Below, in pieces: positions 1 to 7,985 of a stretch of DNA of 50,133 nt. The notes under the pieces were generated by a model. That model did not search any database and had not been told where the DNA came from. It saw only the letters and a program-made list of their open reading frames with translations. This DNA is from Hyphococcus sp. (GTDB lineage: Bacteria > Pseudomonadota > Alphaproteobacteria > Caulobacterales > Parvularculaceae), in the NCBI GenBank assembly GCA_028281665.1, contig JANQJK010000020.1, positions 1 to 50,133 on the forward strand, given 5' to 3'. Made by a program: the position numbers and the translations under genes. Position 1 is the first letter of the stretch. Each line of letters begins with the position of its first letter.

Positions 1-111
1 CTTGCAGATCCGGAACGGCTGGTGGCCGCGTGGATCAATATGGGCGGCAAGGGCGTTGAGGGTTTGCAAGCGATGATGGGCGCGGCAATGGGCGGCGGCA
101 AGAAGAAGTAA
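1..111 (+). CDS. C-terminal end of an unidentified protein, possibly DUF6489-like (partial)
   Basis: An open frame runs from the window edge to a TAA at 109-111 and encodes the last 36 residues of a protein. The end is rich in Met, Gly and Ala and closes with three lysines. The arrangement (an Asp-Pro-Glu stretch, a Trp, then MGG, a helix and QAMMG) resembles the C-terminus of the small DUF6489 proteins of alphaproteobacteria, but this rests on memory of that family and only a short piece is visible. It ends 32 bases before mnmE on the same strand, so co-transcription with the partition locus is plausible. Confidence 0.45.
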   Translation, partial: LADPERLVAAWINMGGKGVEGLQAMMGAAMGGGKKK

Positions 112-143
112 CGCGTGGCTTCGATCGCCGCGCAGCGCCGACC

Positions 144-1481
144 ATGACCGCTAATGATACGATCTTCGCCCGCGCGTCCGGCGCCGGAAAGGCCGGCGTC
201 GCCGTCTACCGCGTGTCGGGCGAGAAATCTCACAGCATCGCCCGCGCATTAGTTGGTAAACAGATTAAATCGCGGGTTGCGGCCATGGCCGCGTTTTCCG
301 ATCCGGCGACCGGGGCGCCGATCGATCGGGGGCTGGTCATACTGTTTGACGGCCCGGCGAGTTTTACGGGCGAAGACGTCGCCGAATTTCATCTTCACGG
401 GGCCCGCGCCGTCGAGGCGTCTCTTTATGAGACGCTTTTGGCCCTAGGCGCGCGGCCGGCGGAGGCCGGCGAGTTCACCCTTCGCGCGCTGAAGAACGGG
501 AAGCTCGATCTCGCCCAGGTTGAGGCGCTGGCAGACCTTATCGACTCCGAAACGACCCTTCAAAGAATGCAGGCTTTGGGTCAGCTGGACGGGCGTCTGT
601 CGGCTGTCGCGGAGCGGTGGCGGACGCGGCTTTTGAGCGTGCTCGTTCCCTTAGAGGCGGACATTGATTTCCCGGATGAGGACGGTGTGCCGGCGGCCGT
701 CGCGGCGCAGGCCGGCCCGGCAATTAATCAGCTCAAGGACGAATTAACCAGCTATCTGGATGATTCAGGACGTACACGGATGATTCGCGAGGGCGTCTCG
801 ATCGCCATCATCGGTGCGCCGAACGCCGGCAAGTCGTCCCTGATGAATGCGCTTGCGGGGTCGGACGTCGCCATCGTTTCCGACCAGCCCGGCACGACCC
901 GGGACATCATCGAAACCCGCCTCGACCTGAGCGGCGTTCTTGCGACCGTGGCCGACACGGCCGGACTGCGCGAGGACGCCGGTGACGCCATCGAGGCGGA
1001 AGGTATGGCCCGGGCCCGGGCCCGCGCGGCCGCCGCCGACATTCGCATTCTTGTGGTCGACCCCGCCGCGGCGGTTCCCGATGACGCGGCGGCGATCCTG
1101 AAGCCCGGTGACTTTCTCGTCTGGTCCAAGGCTGACCTTCACCCCGCCCCCTCCGGGCCTGTAGCGCCGGAGGGCGTCGGCGAGATCGCGCTTTCGGCAA
1201 AAACTGGCGCAGGTCTGGCCGATCTTGTCGCCGGTATGACCGAAAATGTTTCACGTGAAACGCGAGGCAGCGAGCCGGGGCTGACCCGCGCCCGGCACGT
1301 GAAGGCCGTCGAGGACGCCCTCGCCGCTCTTGTCCGCGCTGAGGCGAATATCGAGCGCGCGCCGGAGCTTGCCGCCGAGGATGCGCGCCTCGCCGCCAGG
1401 GCCCTTGGTCAGATTACCGGCGCTGTAGGCGTCGAGGACGTCCTCGGCGAGATTTTCTCAAGCTTCTGTATCGGGAAATAG
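144..1481 (+). CDS. mnmE: tRNA uridine-5-carboxymethylaminomethyl(34) synthesis GTPase MnmE
   Basis: MnmE works with MnmG to install the aminomethyl or carboxymethylaminomethyl group on U34 of certain tRNAs, in the cytoplasm. The 445-residue length fits the family (about 450). The N-terminal folate-binding domain begins with the usual DTIFA sequence. The embedded G domain has its P-loop GAPNAGKSS at residues 224-232 and DTAGL from residue 271. The protein ends in FCIGK, whose Cys is the conserved C-terminal residue. The usual NKxD guanine-specificity motif reads SKAD here. Residues NVSRET near position 368 are encoded by a parS-like site. It heads the mnmE-mnmG-rsmG-parAB cluster. Confidence 0.97.
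   Translation: MTANDTIFARASGAGKAGVAVYRVSGEKSHSIARALVGKQIKSRVAAMAAFSDPATGAPIDRGLVILFDGPASFTGEDVAEFHLHGARAVEASLYETLLALGARPAEAGEFTLRALKNGKLDLAQVEALADLIDSETTLQRMQALGQLDGRLSAVAERWRTRLLSVLVPLEADIDFPDEDGVPAAVAAQAGPAINQLKDELTSYLDDSGRTRMIREGVSIAIIGAPNAGKSSLMNALAGSDVAIVSDQPGTTRDIIETRLDLSGVLATVADTAGLREDAGDAIEAEGMARARARAAAADIRILVVDPAAAVPDDAAAILKPGDFLVWSKADLHPAPSGPVAPEGVGEIALSAKTGAGLADLVAGMTENVSRETRGSEPGLTRARHVKAVEDALAALVRAEANIERAPELAAEDARLAARALGQITGAVGVEDVLGEIFSSFCIGK
1247..1262. promoter_or_regulatory. parS-type centromere site (15/16 match)
   Basis: The 16 bases TGTTTCACGTGAAACG match the bacterial parS palindrome TGTTTCACGTGAAACA at 15 positions; only the last base differs. It lies inside mnmE and is read as Asn-Val-Ser-Arg-Glu-Thr. 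ParB, encoded at 5545-6462, is the expected ligand. The near-perfect dyad close to parAB makes chance unlikely. Confidence 0.85.
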
Positions 1482-1504
1482 GCGCTGGCCCCGCGCCGCC
1501 CGGG

Positions 1505-1744
1505 TCAGCCCGCTTCCGCCGTGATCGCCCGAAGTTGGCCCGCGGCCCGGGTAAGAACCGTCGCCGCATCGTTTTCACCGCGCATTTCGAGACGGGCTGC
1601 GATCCGCTCATAATTGCGGATTTTGTCGCAGAGCCGACGCTGGAGCACGCGCCTGACCCGCTGCGCCTCAAGACGATCGGATCCCTCGCGGTTTTGTCCG
1701 AAGCACGGCGCTGGATCCTGTGTAACCATCTCATTTTCCGACAT
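1505..1744 (-). CDS. Small hypothetical protein, basic and helical
   Basis: This 79-residue reading frame runs against its neighbours and is not recognised. The ATG at 1744 is chosen because the minus strand carries an AAGGGAAAAGG-type ribosome binding site just before it; a longer in-frame version would lack this. The protein has a polar N-terminus, then a long Arg/Leu/Ala-rich segment that looks like amphipathic helix, with no signal peptide or membrane segment. It fills an otherwise empty gap between mnmE and mnmG. It could still be a chance ORF in GC-rich DNA, since a plus-strand ORF overlaps it. Confidence 0.5.
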   Translation of the reverse strand: MSENEMVTQDPAPCFGQNREGSDRLEAQRVRRVLQRRLCDKIRNYERIAARLEMRGENDAATVLTRAAGQLRAITAEAG

Positions 1745-1859
1745 GGACCTTTTCCCTTCATGACCCGTTACGGTTTGACAGTAAGGCCAGCGTTGCAGCG
1801 GGCGTGCCTCAGGACATTGCGAAACCGTAGGCTTTCCAAATTGTAAAAGAGGCCCCGCT

Positions 1860-1875
1860 GGTTCCACGTGAAACA
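1860..1875. promoter_or_regulatory. Degenerate parS-type site (14/16 match)
   Basis: The sequence GGTTCCACGTGAAACA matches the parS palindrome at 14 of 16 positions and keeps the core CACGTG. It lies in the mnmE-mnmG intergenic region, between two better sites, and is probably a weaker ParB nucleation site. Confidence 0.6.
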
Positions 1876-1910
1876 ATTCCGAAAGGGCGGCTGGGTTATG
1901 CTTCGGCGCC

Positions 1911-2141
1911 ATGTGCATCGATCCTGATAGTGAAATCTTCGTCGCCGTGCTGGCGGTTGCGGCGGCCCTCGCCCTGACGACGTTCTTTAACGTGAAGCGC
2001 CTGGTCGACGCTGTCCGCGGGGTTTCGGACGAGCGCGGCTGGATGGAGGCCATGGGCGATTGCGGGCCGGCGCTCCTGACCAACGGGATCTGGATTTTCG
2101 TCGCCTTTCTCGCTGCGCGATCCTGCGGCGTCTTTCTCTGA
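1911..2141 (+). CDS. Possible small two-helix membrane protein
   Basis: A 76-residue frame begins at ATG 1911, 35 bases after a parS-like site, and ends 45 bases before mnmG. It has two hydrophobic stretches, at about residues 9-27 and 53-74, joined by a charged loop, which suggests a hairpin of two membrane helices. No clear ribosome binding site precedes the ATG and I do not recognise a family. The alternating hydrophobic and charged layout is what argues for a real gene. An antisense frame of similar size overlaps it and looks like a shadow. Confidence 0.4.
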   Translation: MCIDPDSEIFVAVLAVAAALALTTFFNVKRLVDAVRGVSDERGWMEAMGDCGPALLTNGIWIFVAFLAARSCGVFL

Positions 2142-2186
2142 TCGATCAATTCCCAAAGCCGCTTCGGGCGCCTATATGGCACCCCC

Positions 2187-4091
2187 ATGAGTTCCGGAAG
2201 AACATATGACGTGATCGTCATCGGCGGCGGGCACGCTGGCTGCGAGGCTGCAACGGGTGCGGCAAGAGCCGGCGCGGCGACGGCGCTGGTGACTCATCGG
2301 CGCGACACCATCGGTGAGATGTCCTGCAATCCGGCGATTGGCGGGCTCGGCAAGGGCCATCTGGTGCGCGAGGTCGACGCGCTGGACGGCGTCATGGGCC
2401 GGATCATCGATCAGGCGGGCATTCAGTTTCGCATGCTCAACCGATCGAAAGGACCGGCGGTTCGCGGGCCGCGAGCCCAGGCGGACCGCAAACTCTATCG
2501 CGAAGGCATGCAGGCGCTGCTTGGCGACTATCCGGGTCTCGATATTCTCGAAGGCGCGGTGGAGGATCTCATCGTTTCACATGGAACGGTTTCCGGCGTC
2601 GTGCTGGGCGATGGAACGGAAATCGCCGCAAGCGCGGTCGTCCTGACCACCGGCACATTCCTCAAAGGCATGATCCACATCGGCGACCGCCGCATTCCGG
2701 CGGGCCGCGCCAACTCCCGCGCCGTCAACAAAGAATGGGGCGGCGGGGTTGAGGCGCCCGCTATGGGTCTTTCGGACCGGCTCTATGGTCTTGGCCTCAA
2801 AATGGGTCGCCTGAAAACCGGAACGCCCGCGCGCCTTGATGGAAAAACCATCGAGTGGGACCGCCTCGAAATGCAGCCCGCCGATGCGCGACCGGTCCCC
2901 TTTTCGTTTCTCAACGACGCCATCGCGGTGCCGCAGATCTCGTGCGGCATTACCCATACGAGCGCAGAGACCCATCGCATCATTGAAGAGAATATCGGCA
3001 AGTCCGCTGTCTATGGCGGCGCCATCTCCGGGCGCGGGCCGCGCTACTGCCCGTCAATCGAGGACAAGGTGGTGCGTTTCGCGGAGCGCGAAAGCCACCA
3101 GGTTTTTCTGGAACCGGAGGGGCTCGACGACGATACGGTCTACCCTAACGGGATATCGACCTCCCTCCCCGAAGAAGTTCAGGCGGCGTTTCTGAAAACC
3201 ATTCCCGGTCTCGCAAAGGCCCGGGTCGTGCGCTACGGCTACGCCATCGAATATGACTATGTGGACCCGCGGGCGCTGCGCCACACGCTTGAGGCCCGCG
3301 CCCTGCCCGGTCTCTTTCTCGCAGGTCAGATCAACGGCACGACCGGCTATGAAGAAGCAGCAGCCCAAGGGCTGATGGCCGGCGTCAACGCGGCTCGTCG
3401 TGCGAAAAAGATCGATGCGCCCTTCGTTCTCGATCGCAGCGAAGCCTATATCGGCGTCCTCATCGACGACCTTGTCACGCACGGCGTCAGCGAGCCCTAT
3501 CGTATGTTTACAAGCCGCGCGGAGTATCGCCTCACGCTGCGCGCCGACAATGCGGATCAACGCCTGACGCCGCTTGGCGTAGCCGCCGGCATCGTTGGCG
3601 AGCGCCGCGCCAAGGCGTTTCATGTAAAAAAAGCCGCCCTCGACAAGGCGCGGGAATGGGCGGACGCCACGTCGCTGACGCCCAATGAAGCTGCCCGCCA
3701 TGGATTGAAAATCAATCAGGACGGTCGGCGCCGCAGTGTCATCGATCTTCTCGCCCTGCCCGGCGTGACGCGCGAAACCCTCGCCGTCATATGGCCCGAA
3801 CTGGCCGGGATGAACGACGCCGTCGCAGAGCAGCTCGAATTCGATGCGCTCTATTCGGGATACCTCAATCGTCAGGAGGCGGACATTATCGCCTTCAAAA
3901 AAGACGAGTCCCTGCGTCTCCCGGCCGATGTCGATTACGCCGCCATACCGGGCCTCTCGAACGAGGTGCGCACAAAGCTGATTGAGGCGCGCCCGGAGAC
4001 GCTGGGCCAGGCCGGACGCATCGAAGGGGTGACGCCGGCGGCCCAGGCCCTCTTGCTTGCGTGGATGAAGAAACCGGCAAAAGCGAGATGA
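2187..4091 (+). CDS. mnmG: tRNA uridine-5-carboxymethylaminomethyl(34) synthesis enzyme MnmG
   Basis: MnmG (GidA) is the FAD-dependent partner of MnmE in wobble-uridine modification. The 634-residue protein has the dinucleotide-binding loop GGGHAG at residues 13-18 and the [12 protein letters not shown] segment that follows in this family. Both family signatures are visible: RYCPSIEDK and [17 protein letters not shown]. The C-terminal helical domain that contacts MnmE is complete. Its stop codon overlaps the rsmG start as ATGA at 4088-4091, which points to translational coupling in one operon. Confidence 0.98.
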   Translation: MSSGRTYDVIVIGGGHAGCEAATGAARAGAATALVTHRRDTIGEMSCNPAIGGLGKGHLVREVDALDGVMGRIIDQAGIQFRMLNRSKGPAVRGPRAQADRKLYREGMQALLGDYPGLDILEGAVEDLIVSHGTVSGVVLGDGTEIAASAVVLTTGTFLKGMIHIGDRRIPAGRANSRAVNKEWGGGVEAPAMGLSDRLYGLGLKMGRLKTGTPARLDGKTIEWDRLEMQPADARPVPFSFLNDAIAVPQISCGITHTSAETHRIIEENIGKSAVYGGAISGRGPRYCPSIEDKVVRFAERESHQVFLEPEGLDDDTVYPNGISTSLPEEVQAAFLKTIPGLAKARVVRYGYAIEYDYVDPRALRHTLEARALPGLFLAGQINGTTGYEEAAAQGLMAGVNAARRAKKIDAPFVLDRSEAYIGVLIDDLVTHGVSEPYRMFTSRAEYRLTLRADNADQRLTPLGVAAGIVGERRAKAFHVKKAALDKAREWADATSLTPNEAARHGLKINQDGRRRSVIDLLALPGVTRETLAVIWPELAGMNDAVAEQLEFDALYSGYLNRQEADIIAFKKDESLRLPADVDYAAIPGLSNEVRTKLIEARPETLGQAGRIEGVTPAAQALLLAWMKKPAKAR

Positions 4092-4708
4092 CGCCGGAAG
4101 AATTCGCCGCCGCAACGAATGTTTCACGTGAAACACTGACGCGCCTGAAGGCGATGGACCGTGTACTGATGGAATGGTCAGACCGGCACAATCTTGTTGC
4201 GCGATCGACGCTCCCCGACCGCTGGGAGCGCCATTATCTCGACTCTGCGCAGATCGCGGCGCTCCTGCCAGCGGGCGCCCTGACCCTTGCGGACCTCGGT
4301 TCCGGCGCCGGGTTCCCCGGTCTTGTGCTCGCCGCCATACTTGCCGAGCGCGGCGGGTCCGCGATGCTGATCGAATCCACCGGCAAAAAGGCGGCCTTCC
4401 TGCGCGAGGCGGCCCGGGCGATGGAGCTGCCTGACGTTACGGTCCTACCGGAGCGGATCGAGGCGGTGAAACTTTCCCCCAAGCCCCGGATCGTCACTGC
4501 ACGGGCCCTCGCTCCTCTTCCGAAGTTACTCGCCTACGCCTATGAAATCGGGGACGAAAACACGAAGTATTTCTTTCCGAAAGGACAAGATGTAGCGCGT
4601 GAACTCGCTGAAGCCGCAACATGTTGGCAAATGACCGTAAAACGGCATAAAAGCCTTACGAGCCCCTCGGGGACCATTCTGGAGATCGGAAAGTTAGCGC
4701 GTGCCTGA
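4088..4708 (+). CDS. rsmG: 16S rRNA (guanine(527)-N(7))-methyltransferase RsmG
   Basis: RsmG (GidB) methylates G527 of 16S rRNA using S-adenosylmethionine. The SAM-binding loop [10 protein letters not shown] is at residues 69-78, and the following [10 protein letters not shown] stretch is typical. I start it at the ATG overlapping the mnmG stop (206 residues); an in-frame ATG at 4061 would add nine residues inside mnmG. Residues 11-16 (NVSRET), common at this place in alphaproteobacterial RsmG, are encoded by a perfect parS. Its stop lies inside the beginning of parA (overlap 4701-4708). Confidence 0.96.
   Translation: MTPEEFAAATNVSRETLTRLKAMDRVLMEWSDRHNLVARSTLPDRWERHYLDSAQIAALLPAGALTLADLGSGAGFPGLVLAAILAERGGSAMLIESTGKKAAFLREAARAMELPDVTVLPERIEAVKLSPKPRIVTARALAPLPKLLAYAYEIGDENTKYFFPKGQDVARELAEAATCWQMTVKRHKSLTSPSGTILEIGKLARA
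4120..4135. promoter_or_regulatory. parS centromere site (perfect consensus)
   Basis: TGTTTCACGTGAAACA is an exact 16-base match to the canonical parS palindrome. It sits within the first 50 bases of rsmG, about 570 bases upstream of parA, and is the best candidate for the main ParB loading site of this chromosome. Confidence 0.95.
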
Positions 4709-5519
4709 AGCGACCGCCTCCCCCAACCCCCGCATTCTTGCCGTCGCCAACCAGAAAGGCGGCGTCGGAAAAACAACCACAGCGATAAATCTGGCGACAG
4801 CACTCGCAGCGGTTGGGGAGCGGGTCCTGCTCGTGGACCTCGACCCCCAGGGCAACGCGTCTACGGGGCTCGGCGTTTCCGCGGCGGACCGGGGCGTCAC
4901 CACCTACGACGTTCTCACCGATGAATACCGCCTGGAGGCAGCGGTGATCGAGACGGATATTCCGGGCCTCCTCCTCGCGCCCGCCGGCGTCGACCTTGCG
5001 GGGGCTGAGATTGAGCTGATCGATGCGGATCGGCGCCATTACCGGCTTGCCGACGCTTTTGCGGACTATGGAGAGAAGGGCTGCGACGGGGTCACTTACG
5101 TCCTGATCGACTGTCCCCCCTCCCTGAGCCTTTTAACCCTCAACGCGCTCGCCGCGGCGGATGCGGTGATCATTCCATTGCAGTGCGAGTTTTTCGCGCT
5201 GGAAGGGCTCAGTCAGATCCTGCGCACGATCGATACCGTCCGTGAACGGATTAATGGCCGGCTTGAATTGCAGGGCGTTGTCCTCACCATGCATGACCGG
5301 CGCAACAATCTCACCAACCAGGTTGAGGACGACGTGCGCGCGCATCTGAAAGACAAAGTCTATCGCACGGTCATTCCGCGCAATGTGCGCATTTCCGAAG
5401 CCCCGAGCCACGGCAAGCCGGCGCTTCTTTATGATCTCAAATGTCCGGGCAGCCAAGCCTACATCCAGCTCGCCTCGGAAGTCATTCAGCGCGAGCGAAC
5501 CCGGCCCAAGGCCGCATAG
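4701..5519 (+). CDS. parA: Chromosome partitioning ATPase ParA
   Basis: ParA is the deviant-Walker ATPase that moves ParB-parS complexes during chromosome segregation. The 272-residue protein has the Walker A sequence KGGVGKTT at residues 19-26, including the signature lysine before GG, and the VDLDPQGN (A') motif with Asp46 and Asp48. The start is GTG at 4701, overlapping the end of rsmG by 8 bases. No better start lies between this and the Walker box. parB follows after 25 bases, so the two are certainly co-expressed. Confidence 0.97.
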   Translation: MPEATASPNPRILAVANQKGGVGKTTTAINLATALAAVGERVLLVDLDPQGNASTGLGVSAADRGVTTYDVLTDEYRLEAAVIETDIPGLLLAPAGVDLAGAEIELIDADRRHYRLADAFADYGEKGCDGVTYVLIDCPPSLSLLTLNALAAADAVIIPLQCEFFALEGLSQILRTIDTVRERINGRLELQGVVLTMHDRRNNLTNQVEDDVRAHLKDKVYRTVIPRNVRISEAPSHGKPALLYDLKCPGSQAYIQLASEVIQRERTRPKAA

Positions 5520-5544
5520 ATTTGGAAAGGCCAGCTAGGGAGAC

Positions 5545-6462
5545 ATGACGGTGGCGGCAAAAAAGAAAAGCCATTCCAAAGGGTTAGGGCGCGGGCTCGA
5601 TGCGCTTCTCGGGGACGCCCCAAGCGCGCGGGCGCCGGAGAAGACCGAGGCGCCGGGGCTGCGGCGCGAATTGCCGATTACATTTTTAAAGCCCAATCCC
5701 GACCAGCCGCGCCGCCGGTTTGACGACGATGCGATTGACGAGCTTGCCGGCTCCATCAAGGCGCGCGGGCTGTTGCAGCCGATCCTTGTACGCCCCATGG
5801 GCCGCGACGACTATCAGATCGTCGCCGGCGAGCGGCGTTGGCGCGCGGCGCAGAAAGCGAAGCTGCACGACGTCCCCGTAATTATCCGTGAGCTGACGGA
5901 TGAGGAGGCGGCGGAGATCGCGCTCATTGAAAACGTTCAGCGGGTCGACCTCAACCCGATTGAGGAGGCGCAGGCCTATCATCGGCTTGCCGATCATTAC
6001 GGCCGCAAGCAGGATGAGATCGCGAAGGCCGTCGGCAAATCGCGCAGCCACGTGGCCAACATCATGCGGCTCCTGAACCTGCCGGACGCGGCGCTGAAGG
6101 CGCTGGGCGCCGGCGATATCTCCATGGGACACGCCCGTGCGCTCCTTTCGCTGAAGGATCCTGCCGCAGCATTGAGCCAGATCCTTGCCGGGGGGCTGTC
6201 GGTGCGCGAAACCGAAGCGCTGGGGCGGGCTGAAAGCGCAGACGGCAAACCCGGCGTCCGAAAAAGCGTCGGAAAATCAAAGGCTTCGGCAGGCGGCAGC
6301 GACTCAGACACGCGGGCGCTGGAGCGCGATCTCTCCGCTATTCTCGGGCTCGACGTAGCCATCGCGCATTCAAAAAAGGGTTCCGGCTCCCTGACGGTGG
6401 AGTATCTCAACCTCGACCAGCTGGACGACATATGCCGGCGGCTCATGGGGTCAGCGGCGTAA
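5545..6462 (+). CDS. parB: ParB/RepB/Spo0J family CTPase and parS-binding protein
   Basis: ParB binds parS, hydrolyses CTP and spreads as a clamp along DNA. The 305-residue protein begins with the basic KGLGRGLDALLG segment typical of chromosomal ParB, thought to contact ParA. The CTP-binding motif GERRWRA is at residues 95-101, and ENVQRVDLNPIEEA and the helix-turn-helix region (GKSRSHVANIMRLL) follow. A Ser/Lys/Gly-rich linker of about 30 residues precedes the C-terminal dimerisation domain. A good ribosome binding site (AGGGAG) precedes the ATG. Confidence 0.97.
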   Translation: MTVAAKKKSHSKGLGRGLDALLGDAPSARAPEKTEAPGLRRELPITFLKPNPDQPRRRFDDDAIDELAGSIKARGLLQPILVRPMGRDDYQIVAGERRWRAAQKAKLHDVPVIIRELTDEEAAEIALIENVQRVDLNPIEEAQAYHRLADHYGRKQDEIAKAVGKSRSHVANIMRLLNLPDAALKALGAGDISMGHARALLSLKDPAAALSQILAGGLSVRETEALGRAESADGKPGVRKSVGKSKASAGGSDSDTRALERDLSAILGLDVAIAHSKKGSGSLTVEYLNLDQLDDICRRLMGSAA

Positions 6463-6537
6463 TCTGCACGCAATGCGTCGTTCGCGCCGCTCTATTCTGA
6501 TAATAGCTGAAGCGCTCCTTATCACAGGGACTGCCTG

Positions 6538-7974
6538 ATGGCCGCCGTCATTCGCGAGCCTTGCGCGCGCAATCTCATCGCCGCCGAACCGTGCCCCGAC
6601 GAGCTGGGCCGGACCGGCTCCGTCACCCAGCGCCGCCTCGTCCTCTCCGCCTGCATTCTCGCCTCTTCGATGGCGTTCATTGACGGTTCGGCTCTGACCG
6701 TGGCGCTGCCGGCCCTTCGCGACGACTTCTCGGCGTCCATCGCGGCCGTTCAGTGGATCGTAAACGCCTATGTGCTGGCGCTTGCGGCGTTCGTTCTGAT
6801 CGGCGGCGCCATGGCGGATGTCTACGGTAAAGCCCGTATACTGATGATTGGCTGCGCGGGTTTTGGCGCTGCTTCCGCCTGGTGTGCGCTTTCAGCCTCG
6901 CCGGAAATGCTGATCACGGCCCGGTTTTTCCAGGGGCTCGCCGCGGCGCTCGTCGCGCCGGCGAGCCTTGCCCTCATTGGCGCCGTCTACCCGAAGACGG
7001 ACCGGAACAGGGCGATCGGCGTCTGGGCGTCGGCCTCGGCGCTGACGACCGCCGCCGGCCCCCTTCTCGGAGGCTGGCTCACGGAAAGCTTCGGCTGGCA
7101 GGCGATTTTCTGGCTCAATCCGCCTCTGGCGGTCGCGGCGATGGTGATCCTCGTCGCTGCGCGCCCGAAGGATTATCCAACGCCGCGGCCGTTCGATGTC
7201 GTCGGCGCATCGATCCTTTTCGTGGCGCTTGGCCTTGCCGCCTGGGGGCTCAGCGCCGCCGGTCCGGGGGAAGCGGGCGGCCATGTCGTGGGCGTGAATA
7301 TCGGGGCGCCGGCCGTCGCCGCGGTCCTTGCCGGCGCGGCGCTGATCGCCGGTTACGCTGCGTGGGAGCGCCGTACGGTTCATCCCATGACGCCGCCGCG
7401 GCTGTTTCGAAATCAGGCGTTTGTCGGTCTCAATCTGGCGACGCTCTTCATTTACGCCGCCCTGTCGGTGATCTTTTTTCTCCTGCCCTTCGAATTGATC
7501 GACCGGCGCGGGCTGACGCCCACCGAGGCCGGTGCAGCGTTTTTACCCTTCACCCTGTGCGTCGGGTTTTTATCGTCGCCCGTTGGCGGTCTCGCGGATC
7601 GGATCGGCGCCAGAAGGATGCTGGCGGCGGGGTGTCTTCTCGCCGCTGCGGGCTACGCCCTCTTTGCGCTCCTTCGCGACGCGGATTTCTATCTCGGCGT
7701 CATTCTGCCCATGAGCGTGCTTGGCCTCGCCTTTGCGGCGACGGTCGGACCTTTAACGGCTGCGGTTCTTTCCAGCGTGGAGGCAAGCGATGAAGGGCTT
7801 GCGTCCGGCGTCTCCAACGCCGCGAGCCGGATCGCGCAGCTTGTCGGCGTCGCTCTTGCTGCGGGGCTGGCGGGATTTGCAGGCGGGTTCGTCATCGCCT
7901 TTTCCGCGGCGGCCGTCGCTTCGCTTGCCGGGGCCGCGTTTATGCTGCGCCCGGCGGAACCTGAAAGTCCGTAG
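6538..7974 (+). CDS. MFS transporter, DHA2 (EmrB/QacA-like) drug-exporter type
   Basis: This 478-residue integral membrane protein has the pattern of a 14-helix major facilitator antiporter. It has WIVNAYVLALAAF and GGAMADVYGKARIL (motif A region) after the first two helices, and GPLLGGWLTESFGWQAIF (motif C region) near residue 175. Substrates cannot be read from the sequence; expelling drugs or other small amphipathic compounds in exchange for protons is the family role. It starts at ATG 6538 behind an AGGG site and ends 11 bases from the convergent holA. It lies between parB and the holA-lptE-leuS block, which adjoin each other in many relatives as I recall them, so it may be an insertion. 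Confidence 0.9.
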   Translation: MAAVIREPCARNLIAAEPCPDELGRTGSVTQRRLVLSACILASSMAFIDGSALTVALPALRDDFSASIAAVQWIVNAYVLALAAFVLIGGAMADVYGKARILMIGCAGFGAASAWCALSASPEMLITARFFQGLAAALVAPASLALIGAVYPKTDRNRAIGVWASASALTTAAGPLLGGWLTESFGWQAIFWLNPPLAVAAMVILVAARPKDYPTPRPFDVVGASILFVALGLAAWGLSAAGPGEAGGHVVGVNIGAPAVAAVLAGAALIAGYAAWERRTVHPMTPPRLFRNQAFVGLNLATLFIYAALSVIFFLLPFELIDRRGLTPTEAGAAFLPFTLCVGFLSSPVGGLADRIGARRMLAAGCLLAAAGYALFALLRDADFYLGVILPMSVLGLAFAATVGPLTAAVLSSVEASDEGLASGVSNAASRIAQLVGVALAAGLAGFAGGFVIAFSAAAVASLAGAAFMLRPAEPESP

Positions 7975-7985
7975 GCAGATTAGCG

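Noticed and set aside
2573-2588. parS-like sequence CGTTTCACATGGAACG inside mnmG
   Set aside because: Only about 12 of 16 bases match and the core CACGTG is broken to CACATG, so ParB binding is unlikely.
3054-4136. 360-codon minus-strand ORF opposite mnmG
   Set aside because: Antisense to a well-conserved gene, and its N-terminus simply reads the parS palindrome on the other strand.
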